The translations under genes were made by a program, and so were the position numbers. This document shows, in pieces, positions 12,501-22,554 of a stretch of DNA of 64,000 nt. The DNA comes from Paragordius varius. Its lineage: Eukaryota > Nematomorpha. The notes under the pieces were generated by a model, which saw only the letters and a program-made list of their open reading frames with translations, did no database searches and was not told where the DNA came from. Each line of letters starts with the position of its first letter. Position 1 is the first letter of the stretch. The stretch lies in contig OZ176051.1 in assembly GCA_964247055.1 (NCBI GenBank), forward strand, positions 9,486,001 through 9,550,000, in the 5' to 3' direction.

Positions 12501-15038
12501 TATTAAACACGTAAGGGTAACCCCCTATCATCCTAAAAGTAATGGGATGGTAGAAAGGTTAGTGGGGACCCTCAAGGGCAAGTATAGAAAAATCAAAAAT
12601 GATAATATTTCACCACAAGAAGCCTTCAATACTACTCTATGGTCGTATCGTAATTCAATACATGCGACTACAAAAGAAACCCCGTTTCAACTACTCTTCA
12701 AACGAGTATCTCAAACACCCCTCACCTGGATCAACACAAAAGCAACAATCTTAGACGCACCCCGTCCACGCCGTGAATTCTCAATAAACCAACCCGTAAT
12801 GATGAGAAACGAACAAAATGTTGGATGGCGAGCCGGCGATGTTGTTGATAGAACGGGTCTCCTTTCGTACAGTGTGTGGGATCAGGTAAACCAGAAGATT
12901 GTCAGAAAGCATGCAGATCAGTTGAAACACGTAGACCTACCGGCCAACTCAACCGCACCGGTTACTCCAAACAATAGTAATGATAGTAATAAAGACAATA
13001 ACAATAATAATAATGATAGTAGTATTGATAATAATAACAATAGTAATGACAATAATGATGATAAAATAAATGATAATAATAATGAAAGTAGCAATGATAA
13101 CATTAATAATAATAATGACAATATCAATGCAAATCCGCACGAGCGTCGTTACCCCGAGAGAATTCGGCGGAAGCCGGTCCGGTTCTCTTAAGGGGGAAGC
13201 GATGTTATGCAAATCTGAAAGTTATACTTTATTTTTATAATATTTTTCTGTGTTATATGCAAATGTGAAATACATACTTTGGTTATATATCATAACTTTC
13301 ACCGTTATTTGAATTGTATTATTTTTTATATTTTTTGTGTTATATGTAAATATAGAACCTTTGTTACTTGAAATTTTATTGATATAATGCAAATCATGGA
13401 CAGTTAAAATTGCTATATATACACCTTAAAAAACCAAATAAATAGTTCAGTTCATTTCACATTTCTTTTATTATCTCTTATCTTAAAAGATAAAAATGAC
13501 ATAATCATTTCTGATTCATTGGCTGAGTTAAAGCGAACGGTAAACAGATGGGTTATTATATAGAATCAATATCGTCTGAAAGTAAACAAAGCAAAACCTG
13601 AATTTATTACTTTTGGGGGTCCACAACATGAAATGGAAGTTGATGATAATTGGGGTCTGAAAGGTAAAGAAAGGTGCAAATATTTGGGGGCAATGTTAAG
13701 TTCATATGGATCGTTGACCGATGATAATAATTTAAGTAAAGTGCAGTTGGGTAAATTGGAAGAAAATTTCAAACGTGTTATGTGATCGAAATATTGATGT
13801 TAGAGTAGGTATACAGTTCAGTTGTTCAAGCCACAATGATGTATAATTCAAAGACCTGGGGGGTTGAAAAATCCGAAGAAAGACATTTTGACGTCACTAA
13901 AATGAAAATGCTTAGAATGATGTGTGTGGTAACGAGAAAGGACAGAATTAGGATTAAATTTATTCGTGAGAGCACAGATGTTAAACCAATAGTGGAAAAA
14001 TGTCAAAAAATAGGCTACGTTGGTTTGGGCGCATTGAAAGGGGAGATTTTAATTATATTGCAAAAATAAAAGATAGTCATATAGTTGTAGGAAAACAAGG
14101 ATGTGCGCGGCCTAAAACAAAATAGATAGACACAAAGAGAGCTAGCAGAATACGAGCAGTTCTATGGCGAGACCGGATACATGACCGTCACGAGTAAAAA
14201 CATGTAATGTAATTATTAAATAAATATTTACTCACCGTAGAAACATTGTATATATTCGACCAGTCGCGGAACTATAAATTTTGCCCCCCCCCCCCCTCAC
14301 TCCAAAAAATCGTTTGCAGTTATCTTTTCACATGGCGCATCATTTAGATTCGTAAAGAAATATTATATTTAAAAATGATAATATTTACATGACTTGGCAT
14401 CCTGAGTCTAAATTGCGCTCCCGGGATTTTTATATATAATAGTTAATACCCACCCGCCCTCCCTAACCACCGTCAATACCTTAATATTAATGTTCATTTT
14501 GAAGGTTTAAAATAATTAAATATATATTAAAATGTATTAATTGGAAAACATGTTATAACATTTCGTTTTCCGTGAGCAAATTTTCTAATTTATCTTTTTA
14601 TCCATTTGATCCGCCATCCATGTTCTTTTTAAATGCCCAGATTTAATGTTTTTTGTAATAGGTTTTTGAAAAGCAAAGATTTTCTGAATAAGGATTTCTT
14701 TTATATGACCTGGGGGACGATGTAAATTACACGATATCAGAATTTTCTTTATTTCTCTATATTTATATAATACCCATATCGGAATTCTTTGAAATCAAAC
14801 AAGTTAAACCACGTTCCACATTAGTATGACTCAAACTATGCATATCATCTATACTTTTTTTGCTAATCGCTATCGTTTTCTCATTTGTGCTGGAGCCATC
14901 ATGAGGGCTAGGTTCAATAGTATGACTCGAGTTATCCAAATTATCTACACCATTACTGATATCAACTGTTTTTTGTTTCTCGTGTGAGCTAGCATCAAAG
15001 AATACATTTGTCAAAACGGGTTTTAAGAAATCTGTCAT
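6522..15038 (-). CDS. C1: type II membrane protein of unknown family, five exons
   Basis: The exons are 14774-15038, 8119-8304, 7686-8090, 6956-7201 and 6522-6889. All junctions are phase 1, and the total of 1470 nt gives 489 residues with no stop. Residues 1-88 form a Ser/Lys-rich, presumably cytoplasmic tail with no signal peptide. About 92-115 is one hydrophobic helix (TTFILLIFI...WLAFILL). The remaining 370 residues, with several cysteines and NAT/NLT sequons, would be extracellular. The link from exon 1 to exon 2 is inferred from phase and splice signals, across a 6.5-kb intron that carries the LINE and the gypsy element. Intron 2 is only 28 nt. Compared with C2 (49500-51298), the last exon lacks 4 nt and then 8 nt, so about 35 residues between are read in another frame. 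That may mark decay. I recognise no family. Confidence 0.6.
7219..7240. repeat. (TA)n microsatellite
   Basis: An alternating TA run lies in the intron of C1 just upstream of exon 4. In unit 4 the same site (50210-50240) is longer, as expected for a length-variable microsatellite. Confidence 0.85.
8091..8118 (-). other. 28-nt intron in C1
   Basis: Read on the minus strand the segment starts GTATTTTAG and ends GATTTGATAG. Removing exactly these 28 nt joins the membrane exon to the next exon in the phase (1) used by all other C introns; keeping it gives an in-frame stop. The same intron is 28 nt in C2 (51085-51112) and about 32 nt in the third copy near 34650, with GT and AG kept in all three. 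Confidence 0.55.
8725..8902 (+). pseudogene. LINE reverse transcriptase fragment, part 1 (5' of gypsy)
   Basis: Plus-strand reading gives a YQGSSLSPLLF segment, which is the RT motif B region. It then runs toward a YADD box that is split by the gypsy element. The uninterrupted paralogue is at 51745-52660. The related sequence at 34640-35330 lacks this LINE beyond about 35330, which marks the 5'-truncation point of the insertion. Several stops and frameshifts are present. Confidence 0.7.
8898..8902. repeat. Target-site duplication, left copy
   Basis: ATGAC is found immediately left of the 5' LTR and again immediately right of the 3' LTR (13496-13500). The empty site in unit 4 (near 51915) has a single ATGAC in the same context. 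Confidence 0.9.
8903..9195 (+). repeat. 5' LTR
   Basis: It starts TGTTATGC and ends GATAAAA, so the usual CA end is absent. It contains AT-rich internal direct repeats (TTATATGCAAATGTGAAA-like) and a TATATATACACC stretch near its 3' third that could be the promoter TATA box. It matches 13203-13495 base for base as far as I can compare. Confidence 0.92.
9197..9211 (+). promoter_or_regulatory. Primer-binding site
   Basis: TGGTGGCAATTCGAG begins one base after the 5' LTR. A TGG start pairs with a tRNA CCA end, as in other LTR elements. I could not assign the tRNA. Confidence 0.65.
9262..13191 (+). CDS. Gag-Pol polyprotein of Ty3/gypsy element
   Basis: A single 1309-residue frame encodes all proteins needed for retrotransposition. 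Gag covers about 1-220 and is followed by two CCHC zinc knuckles at 224-258 (first CX2CX3HX4C, second CX2CX4HX4C). The aspartic protease active site DTGAD is near 297. Reverse transcriptase follows, with the SDFR segment near 482 and YLDD near 578. RNase H has ETDAS near 726 and a TDH motif near 791. Integrase has an HSGH...CSAC zinc finger at about 943-980 and a D, D, E triad near 1008 (HIDIAG), 1061 (ISDNAS) and 1098 (MVERL). A chromatin-side domain ends RKHADQLK near 1225. The tail of about 70 residues is mostly Asn/Asp from AAT/GAT repeats. Gag and Pol are in one frame without the frameshift many relatives use. Confidence 0.95.
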   Translation: MTTPINLANLCIEKYNDNIKFEEYVEYMTNVMEAKDIPVTEQALKTTLLAYGGLMVVRKINQRLYPKKIKDAEWTEIMATGLKVFNPTKSKFQSRFEFFRLVRNNTESFTQFLERVKIAAEEAKFKDSIEERIRDAFVIGLRQPQLEIDIHSRYPDAEINGQPVPLETIVDLALAHEAARAGLHNNNDNTNYNNGNNLNRLQHTNNNNKAMRSRQPTAKPLTHSCNRCGNSHGPNKCPAWNRNCNKCGKPHHFAKMCRSKNTAKNLFNRQIHRKAMPTSPWTVKIMINNTEQTFIYDTGADISVISFDTWKQVGKPNIRPIPPVKAYNNSIVPLLGVTTVTVQINGQNLGNAECCVLKEKMSKAPLICGLDWITRFNIDIPKVRINFLKLDKIIENFPNLFKEELGCYIEPVTIHIAPNASPKVWPCRRVPFPLRAKVENELLRLQKLDILEPIDPNLTPLTWATPTVNVLKANGEVRICSDFRVTINKWLTEDSHIIPTFDDLVSKIGEGQVFTKIDLKDAYLQMPITKESQDLLTIATHKGFFRYKRMPFGLSTAPIIFQRVMDQVIKDCPGTCAYLDDVLVTGKSEQEHLINLNNVLNRLELAGFRLRKDKIKIGEPSVSYLGFEISNKGISPCKNKVKAINDFKKPVDKKSLRSFLGFLTFHERFIPKLQLIVSDLHSLTSKNVRWNWSEKHENCWKAAKELLSEQVFLTPYNPDRKLVIETDASDIGFGCILSHVVNGERKPIAYGSRKCSTAESNYSTIEKELKAIVFALEKFHNFIYGRKFEILTDHLPLVRLINRDRNLKEIQNAKVLRWVNRLNDYDFELSYQAGPKNRADYLSRCPSDDNVDTIDRDYMVTRYLRFLNCHNVQLSRDEIRRETVKDKILQKVIKAIHNQDWSDVELAGFTNRKGEISYQYGLVSLNDRIIIPESLQSNVVNYLHSGHNNVETMKAMARFTCFWPKLENDLVRRYSECSACQINKPSLVENPTYHWDPNAAIWERLHIDIAGPVDGYYWLLLIDSSSKWAEGFMLKRVNSVNILHKLEETFARFGFPRTVISDNASYFSNSYFTSTLTNLGIKHVRVTPYHPKSNGMVERLVGTLKGKYRKIKNDNISPQEAFNTTLWSYRNSIHATTKETPFQLLFKRVSQTPLTWINTKATILDAPRPRREFSINQPVMMRNEQNVGWRAGDVVDRTGLLSYSVWDQVNQKIVRKHADQLKHVDLPANSTAPVTPNNSNDSNKDNNNNNNDSSIDNNNNSNDNNDDKINDNNNESSNDNINNNNDNINANPHERRYPERIRRKPVRFS
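13190..13202 (+). promoter_or_regulatory. Polypurine tract
   Basis: AAGGGGGAAGCGA ends right at the 3' LTR and overlaps the Gag-Pol stop codon. It would prime plus-strand DNA synthesis. One C interrupts the purine run. Confidence 0.8.
13203..13495 (+). repeat. 3' LTR
   Basis: This is the direct repeat of 8903-9195 with the same length and ends. The flanking ATGAC (13496-13500) completes the target-site duplication. Confidence 0.92.
13496..14222 (+). pseudogene. LINE reverse transcriptase fragment, part 2 (3' of gypsy)
   Basis: The LINE continues after the gypsy element with IISDSLAELKRTVNRW (just after the YADD box), then FITFGGPQHEMEV and a KYLGAML-type segment. Its C-terminal region resembles the LRMMC...TRKDRIR...FIRES...VEK segment known from RTE-like elements and includes a FGHIERGDF-like block in a second frame. 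Stops and frameshifts show it is dead. The 3' end near 14222 is a short TAATTATTAAATAAAT tail. The paralogue is at 51915-52660. Confidence 0.75.
14261..14350 (+). mobile_element. DNA-transposon terminus with C homopolymer
   Basis: The segment starts CAGTCGCGGAACTATAAATT, passes through a long C run (about 14283-14297) and continues to CATGGCGCATCATTTAG. Related ends occur at 52706-52800 and, inverted, at 34540-34640. At 16690-16826 an opposite-facing end reads CGTTTCGCCACTG, nearly the inverse of CAGTCGCGGAAC, so the two may bound one old element. No flanking duplication is clear. Confidence 0.4.
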
Positions 15039-15209
15039 TATTTTAATTTTTGATGCTTATTTTTCCTTCGCTCATATTCGTTTTTACTCTTCACCCTAGT
15101 TTGGCACTAAGATACAAAAAAACATTAAGAATTAAATATTTTGTAAGAAATTTTTTTACAACTGGCGATTATTGTGAAAACATGATGCGAATCCTTAAAA
15201 TCTTTTAGT

Positions 15210-15250
15210 TCAGGGGTCGGCAACCTTTTCTTTTGTGCGGCGCCCAAGTA
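15210..15250 (+). mobile_element. hAT-like terminal sequence
   Basis: CAGGGGTCGGCAACCTTTTC followed by TGTGCGGC is the form seen at the ends of many animal hAT elements. The same end is at 53626 in unit 4. I did not find its partner, so only one end is reported. Confidence 0.45.
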
Positions 15251-16690
15251 AATACCATAATAAACCATGATGCTGTAGCTAATATGGGATAATTATATCC
15301 TATTTTACTATGAAGACTTATATCCTAATTCATGTGGACAGCTTGTTTAGTGAAGCTGTCTCTATTTCGCTCGTCTGTATGCTCACATATTCGTTTTTCA
15401 TATAAACACATTGTCAACATATGCGCCAATACGGGCCTACCTAGGAATAGCAGCGGGAAAAGTTTTTAAATACAAACTTAAAAGTTTTTCCTTCGGAATT
15501 CGGATAAATAAATTTTGACAGCTGTTTAATCAGAATAATAAAATATTTTTTATGGTAATATGGCTTTTTGATATTATAATAAAAATGCTACGAACCTGTC
15601 CCAAAAAAGTGGAACTAGAATCGGGCTCCAATCTAATAACGGAGCATGAATCGGTTCCTAAAAGAAACCAGGTTCCGATTCGAAGGCTTAATAAATATTT
15701 CTAAATGTAATTGCATGGAATATGAATTTATATTTGAGAATGGCCCGCTAAAAAAATTGATCTCTGTTTTATTGTGTGGTGAAAGTTTATCGAAAATTTT
15801 ATATTTTATAACAAAAGATAATTTAAAATAACATGCATCAAAGGATAAAAACATTATACAAATGATGCATATCAATGTATACCTGCTATTAAAAGTTGGC
15901 CAATTCACTTCACAGTAAAGTATGTGAAATAACAATCTATAAAATTTAATGAATATCATTCACAATGTGTGCATTGAAACATTTTTAAAATTATTGTTAT
16001 TTCTCATATGAATTGGTACACATTAATGTGAGTTGGCCTGCATTAAAATGCATATTGCATAATCAAAATAAATTAGATTATTAGAGAACATTGTTATAAT
16101 GAATGTTTATCTTTTTCCCCTCCTTTATTTATTCACTATTAGATTGCCAGAAATTAATAATGGATCATCACTAAAATTTAATGGATAGTAAAAAATGCAT
16201 TTTTTGCTCTTTCTTCCTTTGACTCAATAATATTAAAATTTACATGAACCCATTTCCTCACAAAAATTAAATATGTAAATTATCTTTCACTACATCAAAA
16301 AACAAAATATATTTTTACGCTATATGAATATAATATTTTAAATGAGATTTTATTTGTAATTATTTTAATTTAACAGAGGCAAATTACATCTGTCAAAATT
16401 ATGCGAATTCTCATGAAACTATAATTATTAATAACAAAATTAGGACTTGAAAATACATGAGCTTCACTTGGTGTCAATCTATACTCATTTATTTATATTT
16501 AAACTATTTTCATTTTTTAAAGTGTTAACTGAAGATAATTTAAAGTTTTTTATTAATTATAAATTTATAATTACTTATTGAGATAGTAAAAAAATGCATT
16601 TTTTCGCTTTTTCTTCCTTTCATTAAATAATAATTGTCTTTATTATTTGCCAGTATACTTACAAACAGGCAATTACTTACATATCTGTAC
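15250..16690. other. Non-coding stretch of E block
   Basis: I see no supportable gene here. The segment is AT-rich and matches 53660-54650 plus 55232-55607. A short open frame at 15646-15831 is kept in both copies but has no coding features I recognise. Two similar 45-bp direct repeats (GATAGTAAAAAATGCATTTT type, near 16182 and 16581) lie 400 bp apart. Compared with unit 4, a 581-bp TTAA element is absent at about 16230. Confidence 0.6.
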
Positions 16691-16826
16691 ATGAAAAAAA
16701 GTATTAAATTTTAAGCACCCCCCTCGCAACATAGAAAGAGGGCCCAAATTTAATATAAATAAAAAGGGCCCCTGTTTTGCCTTGGGCCACCCCGCACTGC
16801 TCCCCCTAGCCCGTCGTTTCGCCACT
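16690..16826 (-). mobile_element. DNA-transposon terminus facing left
   Basis: The GC-rich run GGGCCCCTGTTTTGCCTTGG continues to CGTTTCGCCACTG. Read on the minus strand it starts CAGTGGCGAAACGACGGGC, a common form of cut-and-paste transposon ends. It closes the E block before the F block of unit 2 starts near 16850. Confidence 0.4.
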
Positions 16827-17144
16827 GATTATTACTTTACCGCTATTAAGATCTTGCTATTAACTCACATACTTCCTTTGTGTAGTTAAATTATTTATTT
16901 GGTTTATAAAATTTTATTTATTTTTATCCGCACATTTATTTACTATATTTAATTTAAAGTTAGCCAGGGGTTGTCAATTTTATTTTAATGTGTATCAAAA
17001 TTGCTATAAACAGGGAAGTTCAAACACAAATATCTTCGCGGCTTCTTTGATAATATTTGGTTAAGTTTTTATTAGACCAATTTTGGATTGATAGACCTTC
17101 TATGTTATCGTAAATTTTTGATTGAAATCCAATTATTTATTTTT

Positions 17145-18060
17145 TTAACATTTATTAGAGCACTTTTGCATACACCCTGCTTTAAAACTTAATTGTAAAT
17201 GTTTACATAATGCAGCTAAACTAGCGGAAAATAAATGGTAGGGAATCAAAAGTTGGTAATAACTTTATGAAAAATTCCCAGAGGTAATATTATAACCAGT
17301 TCCACTGCAAAGCATATGTATTTAAACTAATTAGAGAGGGGGAGATCAATCATCACTCCAATAACAACCAAAGACATACATGTAGCAATTTTTGTGGATA
17401 GGAAGCGGTAAACTATCAACTTAGTGTAAACAATGTCACATGATATCTTGTCTCAAACTCGATAGTGTTGTCAAAATGATGTTAATACTATAAAAACACA
17501 TGTTGTAAAGAGAACGACAATAAAGAGAAAAGCAGTTAAATTTGGACGATGACACACTGGATCCTTTGAAAACCAATTAAACAGCCAACTTTGATAAAAA
17601 GACAAAATCTGTTTGATGGGCAACAAATATTCATCAATGAGTAGTTGCTGAAGCTTCAAAATTTAATTGCTTTTGCGAATTCGGGTGGGAAAGTTTTGGG
17701 AATTTTTATATATTTAAATATAATATGGTAAAACGGCAAAAATGGGGATCTAAAAATAATTTATGAATAGCTAAAAGCTTTGAGATAATGGACATCGAAA
17801 TGATAAATGCGATTAAAATTCTGGAAAAAAAATAAAATTTTGCAATTTGCGGATAGCATGACAATAGAGGGAAATTCAACTATATTTTATTGTTTATATT
17901 ATTATAAGCCTAATCCAAAACTTCAAAACTTGAATATAGAACGAGATGGGTATTAAAATTTTGTAACCGAACAAATTGGTTCGAACCCAACAAAATCGAT
18001 GCTATTTAAATAAATTTTCTAATCGAACAACTTCCCAAACAATTAAATGAAATAGCCTAG
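17145..18060 (-). pseudogene. F2: polytopic membrane protein gene, broken copy
   Basis: This matches F4 (35638-36560) exon by exon. The hydrophobic exon with SIISKLLAIHKLFLDPHFCR lies near 17720-17826. The exon with LLIDEYLLPIKQ and a strong membrane segment lies at 17487-17654, the next at about 17320-17430, and the last, Cys-rich exon at 17145-17220. In the third of these a 2-nt loss after the DLPL codons creates an immediate stop, so the reading frame is lost where F4 stays open. The locus lies downstream of A2 on the same strand. Confidence 0.5.
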
Positions 18061-18112
18061 TACTAATTAATACTAAAATAAATTAGGGATTGTATTCACA
18101 AAGGCTTACATC

Positions 18113-18302
18113 AGTGGTACTCAACAACAAAATATAAAGGGGCGAAAAAAAATATATTGTCGCAATGGTTAACACACCATGTAATACCGATAAAATTTCA
18201 TAGCTTTTTTGACACATTTGCAGATATTTATACTTAAAATAAACATTTAAAAATATAATAAATTTAAGGAGATTCCCTAGGGTCCCGGTTGGAGTACCTC
18301 TG
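18113..18302 (+). mobile_element. hAT-like MITE, unit 2
   Basis: It starts CAGTGGTACTCAAC and ends GTTGGAGTACCTCTG, an imperfect inverted pair typical of hAT elements. The same insertion is in unit 4 (36663-36853, with a worn left end) and, inverted, in unit 3 (28183-28375). It therefore predates the duplications. No transposase is encoded. Confidence 0.65.
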
Positions 18303-18809
18303 CTAAAATGATTTTAATTATCCTAACCTAATTTAAAAAAATCATATTTACAAAAGGGCATTGTACGGCAGAACCGTGAAAATGAAACCGATAATACTCT
18401 CGCGTCAATAAATATTTCAGCTCAAAACATAAAATAGATATAAAATTTTAGGGCAAATCTAGAAAACACCTAATAATATATTCTAAAAGTTAAATATTTT
18501 ATTGACTGTGTTATTAAATTATTTTTGGAATATAAAAATTTTGAATTTATTTGATAAATCCAAAAACTTTCGCGGGCCGCAAATTGTTGCAGAAGACCGC
18601 GTGTAGGAGAGTGCTGGAAGATAAATGGACAATAAAAATCGAGATATTAGTGTTGGTTTGGTATGAGGCTTTAATTACCTCTTTAAATCAACGTTTTACT
18701 TATTCAAAGTTGTGGGCCCAAATAAGAATTAATTGCCTAAAATGTTTATTATTTATTTGTGAATATAGTTAATTTTTGTAAATCATCACAAAACGAGATA
18801 AGTATTAGA

Positions 18810-21308
18810 TGTTTTTTCTTATCATTAGTTTCAATTGATTATTAACAAGAGCGATTTGATCACCGGCCGAAAGAAGCAACTTTATACAAGAATTTGCTGT
18901 GCATTTGATCGTGTACGGAGACCGATATTTAGCATACACAGTTATTCTTGTGGAATATTGGTTTGGTAACAGGTGAGGCTTGATTTGGTCCCAGGTGCTT
19001 GCCTCACTATTCCATCCGATATCTAATATATCGATAAAGGGTAATATTACACATTAGTAAAAAACGCATATCATTGACATAAGAGGTTTGTTTATATATT
19101 ACGGGCAAATTATGCGAATGGTTATAATACTTGTATTCATCAATGACTAAAAATCTAATAAAACTCATTTACGATTGTGTGAGTATTTGCATAGTTGTTT
19201 TCACTAATCAGCTAACATATTGTTGTTTGTTAAATTTTAATTTTACGCCAGTAAGTATTAACTAATGCCCAAACTACATTTTCCGAAAATAAAATACATG
19301 CTGAGAATTATAAATAATCTATATAATGTTTTATCTAAATAATAAATAATTTAACAATATAATAAAACTTTGTGTGACATATCGCGTATATATATTCCCT
19401 ATAGTGAACATCAAGTAAAAATATATTTTCGTTTATTTTTATTTGTAAATTATTTTTTTTAATATTAAAGGGTTGGTATCATGTTAAGTTGCATTATATC
19501 ATTAATTTCTTTTATTTTTTTAAAAAAATAAGTACTTTTGGAAGCGGTTTGGCACTCTTGAGCTACCAATTTGATTTCATGTAGAGAATCCGATTTTTTA
19601 GATATATTTTGTCGTATTTGGATATAGCTTTTCTCGAACCACTTAGTATCAATTTATTATTGTCCATGTAAGTTTTAAATTTAGTCAGGTATTCATAAGA
19701 AGGGCCAAGAATCTCAACATCTTTTGAATTCCATTCAAGTGTTGAGAAACTAACTGTATTTTCACACTGATAGTATTTCTGAACACTTTCCGCTATAATA
19801 TATATTATATTAAATTAAGCCTAATTATTTAATAATAACGAGAGGTTATGTAGATTTTTAATTTTTATTAGCAAAAAAATTTATTTAATAAAAAAAACTC
19901 AGCGTTTAATAGACGTTAATAGAGTTTTATGAGAGCACTAATACACAATTGGAATTAACTTGAAAAAAACAATTTTTTTGCAATAGAAAAGATGGGTTAC
20001 AAATATGAATAATATATAATTGTATTAGAAAAAAATTAATAATTAAACTTACTTAAACTTTTAGGCATATATTTAAAGTTTCCAGCTTTGTCCCACGTTC
20101 CTGGATAATAATATATAGTTTAAAGTTATTTTTCTAGTTTATAACAAAAAGGACAATTTCTTAAAGATTGAAAACATTAACACACTCGCCTACCAGGATT
20201 CAGAGTGATGATGGAAAAATTATACATTTAATTATAAATATATATGAAATGTAAAAATAAATAATGAAAACCATCAAATTTAATTATCCATCTTCTATAT
20301 GTATATTGATTCACGAAAAGGACTAAAAACTCATCAGGAATCGCTGTTATATTAGCTTGAATAGAGCCGTTGGATATTTGATAAATTCTACCAGGACTAT
20401 AAAGGTTTAATTCACAAGTTTTGGCTAAATTTGGGTCATTGAACAAATCAGAACAATTTTCCTCAAATATAAATCGTCCATTGGCTCTTGTAATCCGTCA
20501 AAGGGTAGAAAATTTCAAAATAAAGGTTAAGTTCTTTACCTTCTATGTTAATGGTCCAAAGTCCAGCATAATCACATTTACCAGGTATATTAAATATTAA
20601 TTTTGTTTTATTTGACACTTGAAAAGGCATTTCTTTTCCATATTTGGTAGTTATTTGAATGGTAGGGGGTGTTTTTGAATTTTTAAGAGGTTGCCAAAAC
20701 TGAGCTATATCGATTTCATACTTTTTGATCATATTTGGTGATACTATGCCCCCTGTAGTTACTATAAATCGAAACATTACATTGCTATTAGATATAGAAA
20801 ATATATAAAACAAAATTATTGATATTGATAAATTAGGCAAAAAACGCAACATAGTGTATAAGGATAACACATAATTGTTATATTGTTATTTAATGATATT
20901 TAGCGAAAAGCGGGAATCACAAAATATATGTATCTTTAGCCTATGAATCATACGTAAAAAATTAACACTTGCACAATGTAAGAGTATTATAATATTAAAT
21001 TTATTACCTTGAAGAGAAATATTTCCATGCCTTATTGTCACACCATTTTTCAAAACGGAATAAGGGCCATCAACTAAATTCAATTTAGGCGCTATCTCCT
21101 GATCAAGAAATTGTGAATAATTAACATTAGGGTAGTAAAATGTTCCAAACGCAAAATTGACAGTTATGTTAGCTCGACCTTGATACGCATCAAGAAGTTG
21201 ATTATAATATTCTTAACCAAATGAAACCCAAATATCATTGGGATTTGGTTGCTCCTGAGCTAATGTACTGTAGAACCCAAATAGGAAGAAAATTGGTAGA
21301 AAAATCAT
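18810..21308 (-). pseudogene. A2: secreted-protein gene, broken copy
   Basis: All exons of A1 have counterparts: exon 1 at about 21008-21308, exon 2 at about 20270-20746, exon 3 near 20052-20101, exon 4 near 19470-19795 and exon 5 near 18810-19170. In exon 1 the codon for Gln32 of A1 (CAA) is TAA, ending the protein after the signal peptide. Exon 2 has a 2-nt loss near 20482 that throws the frame, and exon 4 has further small indels. The TATA box is kept. The substitution in exon 1 is less likely than an indel to be an assembly error. Confidence 0.75.
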
Positions 21309-22554
21309 TTCAAAAAATTTAATAGCTTTGATATAATTATTGGAGGTCTTATATAGAAATGCTTTAAAATAAAAATGGGCCCTACACTATTAAAGAGATA
21401 AAGCAAATATTATTAAAATTTGGCAATGTATAATGATATTGCAGGCTACAAAATAAATATTTTTAAAAATATTTTGGACCAAAGCCTAATTTTTATGTAT
21501 TTCGACAAAAACATTATGTAAAACCCGTGCCTAATACGTTAGTTTTGTAAAATGTCAATATTTGCATTAAACCAAAACAACTTAACCGACAGTTATTACT
21601 GTAAAAACATAAATTTAAATAATGTATTTGATCTGGCTAAGTTTACAATCTTAAATCTGGTTTAAACACGATCGCCAATTTTAAATTATATAACTCAAAG
21701 TTTGTATTATAGTTAATTTATTATATATAAAAAAGGAATTAACTGTATAATTTTAAGTGATTTTAAGAGCATAAAACGGAATCATTTAGAAGGTTCACGA
21801 CAAAATAATTAATTTTGCGAAAAGAAAATATAGGGATGCACTGGTAGTTTTTCATTAAAACAACTATATCTTTATTTTTATGAAATACCAATGAAATACC
21901 CAAAATTTACCTATATGTCGTATAAATTAATAGCTTTTAACAAATATTTTAAATTACCTACTTAAAAAAGTTTTTAAGCCAACCCACAATTTAGTTACAA
22001 TTTGGAATGTTTTCAACTTTAAGCGATTATAATTTAAGAAATTAGGAACTTATATATATAATTCGGCATATTACCTGATGATCAACATGAGCATATATAA
22101 ATCAATGAAAATCCCATTTTAAGTCTAAATAGAATTATACCATTTAGTCCAATTCAACACTTTTCCAACTAAACGCACATTTTATCAAGTAAAGACAGCA
22201 TCGTAACTTCTAAACGTAACATTATTTGTAGTTAAAAATTTTATTAAAGACCTGAAATTCAGCTAACCATATAAAATCTAAAAGAATTCGTAATTTAATT
22301 TATATAATAAAAAAATTGTCTTTAAATGCAAAAATAATGTTGCGAAATGAAAATTTTGTCTTGCTTGAAAAATTTTATGGATAAAAATTGTGGCGGGAGC
22401 TTGATAAAATGTTGCGATTGTTATGACAATGTTGATTTTTACCTAATAGTTAACCTGGTAATTATTTAATTTTTATGATAATGATTACATATTCATTTTC
22501 TTAGTCTAATGCAGCTTAATTAATGTAAACTATAGAATGTGATTTTTTAAAATA

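Larger units (their letters stand above)
8903..13495 (+). mobile_element. Full-length Ty3/gypsy LTR retrotransposon
   Basis: The 4.6-kb element has two 293-bp LTRs that look identical by eye, a primer-binding site, one Gag-Pol reading frame, a polypurine tract and a 5-bp target duplication. There is no envelope gene. The domain order protease, RT, RNase H, integrase defines the Ty3/gypsy type. The matching LTRs and intact frame indicate a very recent insertion, probably by a family still active in this genome. It landed in the LINE fragment inside C1 intron 1, in the same direction as the LINE and opposite to C1. Confidence 0.95.

Noticed and set aside
8903-13495. Endogenous virus with an envelope gene
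   Set aside because: The frame ends right before the polypurine tract and 3' LTR, leaving no room for an envelope gene. It is a retrotransposon.
14283-14297. Long C homopolymer as a sequencing artefact or regulatory G-quadruplex
   Set aside because: The run is present in two units with different lengths and sits inside a transposon end, so it is probably real but merely a homopolymer.
15646-15831. 61-residue frame kept at 15646 and 54061
   Set aside because: Both copies are recent duplicates, no splice or promoter context was seen, and the opposite strand is also open. There is not enough to call a gene.
18551-18772. Short conserved frames at 18551-18772 and 37100-37312 starting MINPKTFAG
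   Set aside because: They lie in non-coding DNA between A and F. Conservation is explained by recent segment duplication, since flanking non-coding DNA is equally alike.
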